This document shows positions 6,484 through 12,107 of a DNA stretch of 12,107 nucleotides, piece by piece. The notes beneath the pieces are model-generated. The model saw only the letters and a program-made list of their open reading frames with translations. It did no database searches and was not told the DNA's origin. The stretch's first letter is position 1; every line of letters begins with the position of its first letter. The translations under genes and the position numbers were made by a program. Source of the DNA: JBLHOS01 sp047623825 (GTDB lineage: Bacteria > Pseudomonadota > Alphaproteobacteria > Rhodobacterales > Rhodobacteraceae); the NCBI GenBank assembly GCA_047623825.1, contig JBLHOS010000088.1, forward strand, positions 1-12,107, read 5' to 3'.

Positions 6484-7616
6484 GGTCTGCCGGGCCAAGG
6501 CCGGATCTGTCCGGCGCTAAGGCACGTCAAATCAGCCCGGTCGCCCACCGAAATTGTCCGTGCCCGCCCTGTTAGCAATCGATATGGCGTGTCAAAACCC
6601 ATCGCCAAAACCGCCTGAACTGGTTGAGCTATGGCGTCCGCCATCCGCGTTGTAGCCTCAAACAAATCAACATCCGCCCCGGCAAGCGTGCCATCTTGCA
6701 ATCTCAGGCATCCGTTCTGGCGCAGAACTCGTCGAGATTGCAGCGTGAATTCCGTGGCATCGGTTTGCGCAACGGCCATTGCGTCAGTGATCAGATACAG
6801 CCGATCACCGGCGATTTGCCGTGCCAGTCGCATCATAGCGGGGTGCACGTGATGGCCATCTGCAATTAAGCCAATGAACGGTGCATGTTCTAACGCCGCC
6901 AACGCTAGGCCCGGTGTGCGGTGATGTAGCCCTGACATTGCGTTGAACAGATGGGTCGCAGACTGCGCGCCAGCCTCAAAATAGGATAAGGCCGCCGCGT
7001 AATCACACGCGGTATGGCCGAGGGATACGGTGATGCCAGCACCGGCCAATTGGCTGACCTGTGCTGTGCTGGCCTGCTCAGGTGCCAGTGTCACCATCAG
7101 ATGGTCCATTTGACCCTTTAGGTGAAGGTAGAGTGCGATGTCGGCGTCATTCATGGGGCGAAGCAGGGCGGGGTCATGCGCACCCGGAACCGCAAGATGC
7201 GGCCCCTCAAGGTGCAGACCACGGATCGGTTGTGCGGGATCGGTCACCACTTGGGCAATCAAATCACCAATACGCCTGATCTGCGCCGGGGTGTCGGATA
7301 TCAGGGTCGGCAGCAAGTGTGTGGTGCCGAGCAGGCGGTGCGCGCCCGCCAACATCCCCAGATCATGAACATTTTGGCAATCGCCTAGCATCAGGCCACC
7401 ACCGCCATTGGCCTGCACATCGGTGAACCCCGGAAATATCAGGGCCCGGTTGCCATCAGACGTTTGCAGATCGGTTGCTGTCGCCTGCGCCTCAACACTT
7501 AGCTTTGCGCGCGCAACTAGCCCGGTGATTTGCCCTGACATCACCTGAATGGCCATGTCAGGCCTGCGCCCGTGGCCGTCCAGTATGTCAAATCCGATGA
7601 AGGCTTGCGTCATCAC
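6480..7616 (-). CDS. nagA: N-acetylglucosamine-6-phosphate deacetylase
   Basis: NagA hydrolyses GlcNAc-6-phosphate to glucosamine-6-phosphate and acetate in amino-sugar and cell-wall recycling. The protein has 378 residues (E. coli NagA has 382) in the amidohydrolase fold. The metal and catalytic residues line up with E. coli at a constant offset: Glu137 in HLEGPH, His201 in SLGHTACD, His222 in THLFNAM, and the catalytic Asp278 in YLITDAMA. The N-terminal strand reads PGFTDVQANGGGG, with Gln and Asn in place of the H-x-H pair. This is the single-metal E. coli type rather than the two-metal Bacillus type. ATG 7616 is immediately followed by a second ATG at 7613. GGAG lies eight bases upstream within the kinase gene, whose stop overlaps this start by 4 bases. 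It is therefore cotranscribed with the kinase. Confidence 0.95.
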   Translation of the reverse strand: MMTQAFIGFDILDGHGRRPDMAIQVMSGQITGLVARAKLSVEAQATATDLQTSDGNRALIFPGFTDVQANGGGGLMLGDCQNVHDLGMLAGAHRLLGTTHLLPTLISDTPAQIRRIGDLIAQVVTDPAQPIRGLHLEGPHLAVPGAHDPALLRPMNDADIALYLHLKGQMDHLMVTLAPEQASTAQVSQLAGAGITVSLGHTACDYAAALSYFEAGAQSATHLFNAMSGLHHRTPGLALAALEHAPFIGLIADGHHVHPAMMRLARQIAGDRLYLITDAMAVAQTDATEFTLQSRRVLRQNGCLRLQDGTLAGADVDLFEATTRMADAIAQPVQAVLAMGFDTPYRLLTGRARTISVGDRADLTCLSAGQIRPWPGRP

Positions 7617-8455
7617 GTGATCTCCAGCGCCATGCTGAGAGCACCGTCAAGCGCAGTCCCGAGGGCAGGGATCAGATCCGCGATCAAGGCGGGCGGAAGG
7701 TGCGCGCGCAGACTATTGGCCAAGCCACCGGTCAGCACGATCGGCTGCCCTGGCTGATGGTCCAGTGCGGTCAGGCCAGCCTCAATCTGGCAAATCGTGT
7801 CGGCTAGCAGAGTTTGCCCCAGATCCGTGTCGAGATGGTCCAGAACAAGTGGGGCCAACGCGGCATAGTCCGAAGGGCGCGCGCCTGCGGCAAACCTTAG
7901 GGGGTGCGGCTGTGTAGCTTGGGTCAGGGCGCGGGTCAGGGCATCTGGCGCGCGGCGGCCATCCTCAACCTTCAACGCGGAACCAAGCGCACGGCGCCCC
8001 AACCAAGCGCCGCTTGCCTCATCGCCTAAATCAAAACCCCAACCGCCCACATGGCGCAGCGCGCCGGCCTTTTGGCGCAAAAAGAATGATCCTGTGCCCA
8101 GACTGATCAGGGTTCCATCCGCTGAGCCAAATGCGCCGCGCAAGGTCGTGACGCTATCGTCATAGACCAGCGCCAGAAATGGAAGACGGCCCTGAACCAG
8201 TGCTGCCAGACCGGGCATTCTGCACCCGGCAATCCCGGCGACAATCTTGGCACCTGATAAATCACCTCGCGTCAGTCCGCCCATGGCAACCGCCTGATAG
8301 ACGGTCTGGATGATCGTGGCGCAGGCCCCGTCCAGATCGGCAAAAGCATTGGCAGGCCCGCCTGATACCTCGATCCGGGGGCCGCCTGTCAGACGCAACG
8401 CGACACGGCATCCGCTGCCACCCCCGTCGATCCCAATATGCAGGCTTGTGCTCAT
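7613..8455 (-). CDS. BadF/BcrA-type N-acetylglucosamine kinase
   Basis: This 280-residue sugar kinase belongs to the BadF/BadG/BcrA/BcrD ATPase family (ASKHA fold), the same family as mammalian NAGK and bacterial MurK. It probably phosphorylates free GlcNAc (or glucosamine/MurNAc) at C6. Motifs are phosphate-1 IGIDGGGSG at residues 7-15, phosphate-2 GTLISLGTGSFF, the sugar-site stretch GGWGFDLGDEASGAWLGRRAL, and the adenosine loop PIVLTGGLANSL. E. coli NagK is a ROK-family kinase and is not related in detail, so no symbol is given. The 4-base overlap with nagA strongly supports GlcNAc-6-phosphate as product. No glucosamine-6-phosphate deaminase is in the window. The start has no Shine-Dalgarno. 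A short upstream ORF ends in an ATGA overlap with it, which may supply translational coupling. Confidence 0.87.
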   Translation of the reverse strand: MSTSLHIGIDGGGSGCRVALRLTGGPRIEVSGGPANAFADLDGACATIIQTVYQAVAMGGLTRGDLSGAKIVAGIAGCRMPGLAALVQGRLPFLALVYDDSVTTLRGAFGSADGTLISLGTGSFFLRQKAGALRHVGGWGFDLGDEASGAWLGRRALGSALKVEDGRRAPDALTRALTQATQPHPLRFAAGARPSDYAALAPLVLDHLDTDLGQTLLADTICQIEAGLTALDHQPGQPIVLTGGLANSLRAHLPPALIADLIPALGTALDGALSMALEIT

Positions 8456-8520
8456 GGCTTATTCATAATCGGAGTTTTCTGCCCAGACCATCCCTCAGCC
8501 GTCGCAGTCTGCCATATCTT

Positions 8521-8532
8521 GCAATGCATTGC
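8521..8532. promoter_or_regulatory. 12-bp perfect palindrome upstream of the GlcNAc kinase
   Basis: The 157-base gap 8456-8612 between the transglutaminase-like gene and the kinase holds a perfect 12-base palindrome, GCAATGCATTGC. It begins 66 bases upstream of the kinase start codon. I see no convincing -35/-10 pair around it and no second copy. It is a candidate operator for the kinase-nagA unit but could be chance. The rest of the gap contains only a 25-codon ORF with no Shine-Dalgarno. Confidence 0.2.
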
Positions 8533-8612
8533 TATTCAGTACCCTGATCCGGTGAACGTTGTGTACAGCGACAATCAGGTGGCAGCGCAGATTGGTCAGG
8601 GTCAGATACGGA

Positions 8613-9386
8613 TCAAACGCTGACGCGCACCGACTGTGCCACGCACTGCATCGGCGCAAAACTGGTCATGAAGGCCACGTCGGCGGCATCAGCCCCGACA
8701 CCGATGCGAACCGTACTTTCGGGCTTGGCCATCGCGGTTGGGTCAACCAGATGCCATCCGCCTTCCAGATAGACCTCAGTTAGGGCATGAAAATCCTGCG
8801 GGCTGACATCGGGTGAATAGGCGCTGACGAACCGTGCGGGGATTGCAGAGGCGCGGGCCAATGTGATCAGCACATGGGCAAAATCCCGACAGACACCACG
8901 GAGCTGAACAAACGAGTCGACTGCTGTGGTTTGGCCAGTGCTGGACCCTGGCGCATAATGCATTTTGCGGCTGATCCAGTCGGCAATTGCCATGATCCTT
9001 GCGCCACCGGTCGTGTCGTCAAACTCTGAGGTGACAAATGCCTCAAACTCATCCGTTGGGCAGTACCGCGAAGGCAAAAGATAACGCACCGCGTCGGCTG
9101 GCAATAGATGTAGGGGCACTGCTGGCAAAGTTGCAAGATCCGCACCCTGGCGCTGCACGTCAATTTTGGCGCGGTAAGTGCTGATAAAATCCCCTTCAGG
9201 CCGTAGCCAGATCCGCTCCCCAACATCATTTTCTGCCGCGACCCGAGAGAAATGCGCACTTGGGCTCAGTTCAATATTTGTGCTCAGAACGCGTTGATCT
9301 GGCAGATCGGCCGCCTCAATTTGCAACAAAAGGTCAGTTGGCTCTAGCATTTGGTAATGCAAATTGACATCGATAGTCAGGATCAT
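8613..9386 (-). CDS. Transglutaminase-like cysteine hydrolase
   Basis: This 257-residue protein has an N-terminal beta-rich domain (residues 1-110, the bacterial transglutaminase-like N-terminal region) and a C-terminal transglutaminase/protease-like core. The catalytic triad is visible: Cys166 in LRGVCRDFAH, His200 in DFHALTEVYLEGG and Asp215 in WHLVDPT. There is no signal peptide or membrane segment, so it is probably cytoplasmic. Proteins of this type are usually peptidases or amidases of unknown substrate, and some belong to peptide-ligation clusters with an ATP-grasp and an alpha-E protein. Those partners are not seen here. ATG 9386 gives the usual N-terminus (MILTIDVNLHYQ), although its ribosome site is poor. 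A TTG at 9440 in frame would add 18 residues. It has 157 bases to the kinase gene and 161 bases to the upstream hydratase gene, so it may be its own transcription unit. Confidence 0.85.
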   Translation of the reverse strand: MILTIDVNLHYQMLEPTDLLLQIEAADLPDQRVLSTNIELSPSAHFSRVAAENDVGERIWLRPEGDFISTYRAKIDVQRQGADLATLPAVPLHLLPADAVRYLLPSRYCPTDEFEAFVTSEFDDTTGGARIMAIADWISRKMHYAPGSSTGQTTAVDSFVQLRGVCRDFAHVLITLARASAIPARFVSAYSPDVSPQDFHALTEVYLEGGWHLVDPTAMAKPESTVRIGVGADAADVAFMTSFAPMQCVAQSVRVSV

Positions 9387-9419
9387 TGCGCGCCGCCAAT
9401 CTTTAAGAAGAGGACAGGC

Positions 9420-9445
9420 CTGCCCTTGGGCTAATGCCAAGGCAG
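9420..9445. terminator. Imperfect hairpin in the gap upstream of the transglutaminase-like gene
   Basis: CTGCCCTTGG (9420-9429) pairs with CCAAGGCAG (9437-9445) around a 7-base loop, with one bulged C. On the minus strand it follows the CaiD-like gene and is trailed by a pyrimidine-rich stretch but no clean T-run, so it is at best a weak terminator. It could equally be a structure in the leader of the transglutaminase-like mRNA. The 161-base gap 9387-9547 otherwise holds only a tiny ORF described among the findings. Confidence 0.25.
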
Positions 9446-9547
9446 AGGGTGTCCGAACAGGGCCGTCGTAATTTCGGCGACGAGCGAGTTTGCCATGTCA
9501 CGCTTCATCAGCCGTGGCAAGGCGTCCTAAACTGGGCCGATTAAACG

Positions 9548-10333
9548 CTATTTCCCCCGCCAGATCGGGTCGCGTTTTTCGGCAAAAGCTTTGGCACCTT
9601 CCAACTGATCCTCAGAGGTATAAAGCTTAGCCACGGTTGGGAATTGGCTGGTGGTTATTTTGGTCAGCGCGTCATGAAATTTCAGGTCTTCGGCTTCGCG
9701 AACAACCTCTTTGATCGCAGCAAAAACCAGTGGCGGGCCTGCTGCGAGTGAGCGCGCCAGCTGCCATGCCTGTGCCATCAGCTGATCTGCGGGATAGATA
9801 TGATTGATCAAGCCCCACCGCGCGGCCTCTTGGGCATCAAGCCAGCGCCCGGTAAACAACATCTCCATCGCAATATGGTAGGGGATCCGCTTGGGCAATT
9901 TGATCGAGGCTGCATCAGCTACGGTTCCTGACCTAATTTCCGGCAATGCGAACGTCGCGTGTTCGGCAGCCAGAATGATGTCAGCGGACAGCGCCAGTTC
10001 CAATCCGCCACCGCAGCAGATCCCGTTGATCGCCGCAATCACTGGCTTGTTTAGGTTGCGCAGTTCTTGCAAGCCGCCAAAACCGCCAACCCCGTAATCG
10101 CCGTCAACTGCATCGCCGTTTGCCGCGGCCTTTAGATCCCAACCGGGGCAAAAGAATTTCTCCCCGGCCGCCGAAACGATTGCGACCCGCAGGTCTGGAT
10201 CATCGCGAAAATTGGCGAATACATCCCCCATAATCCGGCTGGTCGCCAGATCGATTGCATTGGCTTTGGGACGGTTCAGGATCACTTCCAGAATGTAGCC
10301 ATCGCGTCGCGTCTCAATAGGGTTATCCGTCAT
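9548..10333 (-). CDS. CaiD-like enoyl-CoA hydratase (crotonobetainyl-CoA hydratase type)
   Basis: This 261-residue crotonase-family protein is the same length as E. coli CaiD, which interconverts crotonobetainyl-CoA and carnitinyl-CoA. It shares long matches with CaiD, such as RPKANAID, NFRDDP-LRVAI, AGEKFF and GWDLKAA, and the C-terminal AFAEKRDPIW. The two catalytic glutamates are present: Glu112 in GGGLELAL and Glu132 in FALPEIRSG. The oxyanion-hole residues come from GWDLKA and CCGGGLE. One difference stands out: the loop after Glu132 reads GTVADAAS instead of the usual G-hydrophobic-V-P-D-S-G-G. The substrate may therefore be carnitine-like or another short acyl-CoA. Its start overlaps the end of the acyl-CoA synthetase gene by 11 bases, implying joint expression and a shared pathway. 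I leave the symbol empty because the substrate is inferred. Confidence 0.85.
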   Translation of the reverse strand: MTDNPIETRRDGYILEVILNRPKANAIDLATSRIMGDVFANFRDDPDLRVAIVSAAGEKFFCPGWDLKAAANGDAVDGDYGVGGFGGLQELRNLNKPVIAAINGICCGGGLELALSADIILAAEHATFALPEIRSGTVADAASIKLPKRIPYHIAMEMLFTGRWLDAQEAARWGLINHIYPADQLMAQAWQLARSLAAGPPLVFAAIKEVVREAEDLKFHDALTKITTSQFPTVAKLYTSEDQLEGAKAFAEKRDPIWRGK

Positions 10334-12107
10334 TGTCGCAGTCCTTTTTGATCAAAGCATCCACTGCGATTGCAGCAGTGGGTGTGGCCAGCAGAGGGTT
10401 GATCTCAACCTCATGAACCGGGGTCGCGCAGACATAGTCTTGCAGCAGCATAAGGGTCTGTAAGATAGCGTCCATATTGGCAGGTGGTGCGCCGCGGTAG
10501 CCCGCCAAAATTGGCGCAATCTTCAGTCTTGCCAAGGCTGCCGTCAACGATGCGCGCGATGCTGGGATCAAAACCGACGCACTGTCGGTCAGAATTTCTG
10601 TCATCGTACCACCCGCCGCAATGGTCAGAACGTAGCCATGTGCGGGGTCCAGAACGACGCCGACCAACAGCTCAGCCACGACATCATCGACCATCTGTTC
10701 AACCAAGAACGCCTTGGTTGGCATGGCGGCGGCGCGGGCGACGACGTGGGCGCAATTGCGCAGGTTCAACGCGACGGCACCGGCCTCAGTTTTATGCGTA
10801 AGTCCCAATCCTTTTAGGGCGACAGGATAGCCTATGGCATCTGCCGCGCGGCCAGCGGCCTTGGGGCTATCTGCCGTTTGGGCCTTTGGCACCTGAATGC
10901 CAAATCGCGCTAAGTCTGCCTTGGCTTCAGCCTCGGTCAGGACTTGTGCGGCCCGGATCGGGCGTGGGGGCAAAACGTTGGTAGGATCAGGCGCTGTCAT
11001 GCTTGCACCAACGGCCATCGCTTCAACCGCCTCGCTGATGCCACAAAACGGGACCACGCCCATCGTGATCAGGCGAATGGATACATCTTCGGGCAAGTTT
11101 TCGGGCAGGGAGGCCAAGATCGCGATGCGGCGCTGACTGCGGTCTTGGGCCGCGCGCACCGCCTCTATGACCATATCCCAATCATCGACTTGGCATCGAT
11201 CGGGGCGTGGAAAATCCAATACTACACATCCCATGGCCAGAGATGGATCCATCATGGCGGTGAATGTCTGGGTCATGGCGGCCAGGTCTCCCCAGATATA
11301 TGTATTATAATCCAAAGGGTTGGCCAATGCTACCTTAGGCCCGAGTGCCGCGCGCAGGTTCTGCTGCTGTGTCGTGGAAAGTGGTGCAAAGCACAGATCA
11401 GTGCCCAGGACCGCGTCAGCCATCAGGCTGGCCTCTCCGCCAGAACACGACATTGATGCGATCCGGTTGGAGCTGAGCGGCCCTGCGACATGCATCAGTT
11501 TCAGTGTCTCAACCAATCCCGCCAACGAGCGGACCTGCCCGATCCCAAGCCGCGCCAATAGTGCCCGCGCCCCCGCATCGCTGCCCGCCAATGACGCGGT
11601 ATGAGACAGCGTTGCCATCTGTGCCTGATCAGATGCACCAATCTTTAGCGCGACGATAGGTTTACCCAGATCGTGGGCGCGGTGTGCCAAACGCTCAAAC
11701 CCGGCTAGATCGTCGATCCCTTCGATATGCAGCCCCAAGGCAGTGACGCGCGGATCATCCAGCAATGCCATGCCCAGTTCTGACAACCCGGTTTGTGCCT
11801 GATTGCCAGCGGTCGCGACATAGGCCAGTGGCAGACCGCGCCGTTGCATCGTCAGATTGATCGCGATGTTTGACGATTGGGTCAGGATTGCCACGCCGCG
11901 TTCTGTGCGCAGGCCGCCATGCTGATCAGGCCACAAGGCCACGCCATCGAGATAATTCAATAGGCCATAGCAATTCGGACCGATAATTGTCATGTCGCCC
12001 GCGGCTGCGACCAGCGCGTCTTGCAGCGCCCCGCTGTCAGCTAACTCATTTTGCGCTTCACGGAACCCGGATGCGAAACAGATCGCACCACCGGCCCCCA
12101 TCGCTGC
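10323..12107 (-). CDS. NDP-forming acyl-CoA synthetase (acetate--CoA ligase family), N-terminus cut by window
   Basis: At least 594 residues of a fused two-subunit-type acyl-CoA synthetase that activates an organic acid to its CoA ester with conversion of ATP to ADP and phosphate. The frame is open to the window edge. Roughly the first 100 residues of the N-terminal CoA-binding domain are missing. In order come the end of that domain (IIGPNCYG), two succinyl-CoA-ligase-like flavodoxin domains with TQSSNIAINL and VATAGNQ, the phospho-histidine motif LSHTASLAGSDA, and a C-terminal ATP-grasp domain. The last holds YPVALKGLGLTHKTEAGAV, where the histidine is the second phosphoryl carrier, and ends with VHEVEINPLLA. 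Both histidines needed for phosphoryl transfer are intact. Overlap with the CaiD-like gene suggests it makes the acyl-CoA, or its precursor, that the hydratase uses. The true substrate cannot be read from sequence. Confidence 0.9.
   Translation of the reverse strand, partial: AAMGAGGAICFASGFREAQNELADSGALQDALVAAAGDMTIIGPNCYGLLNYLDGVALWPDQHGGLRTERGVAILTQSSNIAINLTMQRRGLPLAYVATAGNQAQTGLSELGMALLDDPRVTALGLHIEGIDDLAGFERLAHRAHDLGKPIVALKIGASDQAQMATLSHTASLAGSDAGARALLARLGIGQVRSLAGLVETLKLMHVAGPLSSNRIASMSCSGGEASLMADAVLGTDLCFAPLSTTQQQNLRAALGPKVALANPLDYNTYIWGDLAAMTQTFTAMMDPSLAMGCVVLDFPRPDRCQVDDWDMVIEAVRAAQDRSQRRIAILASLPENLPEDVSIRLITMGVVPFCGISEAVEAMAVGASMTAPDPTNVLPPRPIRAAQVLTEAEAKADLARFGIQVPKAQTADSPKAAGRAADAIGYPVALKGLGLTHKTEAGAVALNLRNCAHVVARAAAMPTKAFLVEQMVDDVVAELLVGVVLDPAHGYVLTIAAGGTMTEILTDSASVLIPASRASLTAALARLKIAPILAGYRGAPPANMDAILQTLMLLQDYVCATPVHEVEINPLLATPTAAIAVDALIKKDCDNDG

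Noticed and set aside
8438..8623. 61-codon plus-strand ORF in the kinase upstream gap
   Set aside because: No ribosome site, no recognisable motif, and orientation opposite to all neighbours. The high-GC background gives such ORFs by chance.
1..12107. Mobile element, phage, CRISPR or defence island
   Set aside because: No transposase, integrase, toxin-antitoxin pair, tandem repeat array or terminal inverted repeats were seen. All recognised genes are metabolic and similar in composition.

Overview
The window looks like ordinary chromosomal sequence of a Rhodobacterales-type alphaproteobacterium (marine roseobacter-like). This rests on GC-rich third codon positions, the make-up of the C-P lyase locus, and the mix of amino-sugar and possible quaternary-amine catabolism genes. 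It is an inference from gene content, not a database match. Coding density is very high, many genes overlap by 4-25 bases, and I see no tRNA, rRNA, CRISPR array, transposase or integrase.

Left part, bases 1-4291: the 3' end of a carbon-phosphorus (C-P) lyase locus for phosphonate use. On the plus strand come the end of phnJ, then phnK, phnL and phnN, tightly packed. A minus-strand gene for a DUF1045/RcsF-type 2H phosphoesterase then sits between phnN and phnM, and phnM resumes on the plus strand. The 2H protein is in the position expected for a cyclic-phosphate hydrolase and may do the job that PhnP does in E. coli. A TGTCAC-N6-GTGACA dyad that also fits a Pho-box pattern lies in the short gap between the divergent 2H gene and phnM.

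Middle, 4365-6483, plus strand: an FAD-dependent D-lactate dehydrogenase-like oxidase, followed with an 8-base overlap by a VIT1/CCC1-family divalent-metal transporter.

Right part, 6480-12107: everything is on the minus strand. In transcription order it holds an NDP-forming acyl-CoA synthetase (cut by the window edge), an overlapping CaiD-like enoyl-CoA hydratase with an unusual active-site loop, a transglutaminase-like cysteine hydrolase, a BadF-type N-acetylglucosamine kinase, and nagA (N-acetylglucosamine-6-phosphate deacetylase), which overlaps the kinase gene by 4 bases. The synthetase and CaiD form a plausible CoA-activation plus hydration pair, for example for carnitine-type betaines. 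The kinase and NagA form a two-step route from GlcNAc to glucosamine-6-phosphate.

Nothing here is clearly an undescribed system. The points most worth a second look are the 2H phosphoesterase embedded in the phn locus, the phnM control region and its start choice, the altered loop in the CaiD homologue, and the coupling of a D-lactate oxidase gene to a metal-exporter gene. No gene-free stretch exceeds 300 bases. The longest gaps are 8456-8612 (a 12-bp palindrome) and 9387-9547 (a hairpin and a tiny ORF).
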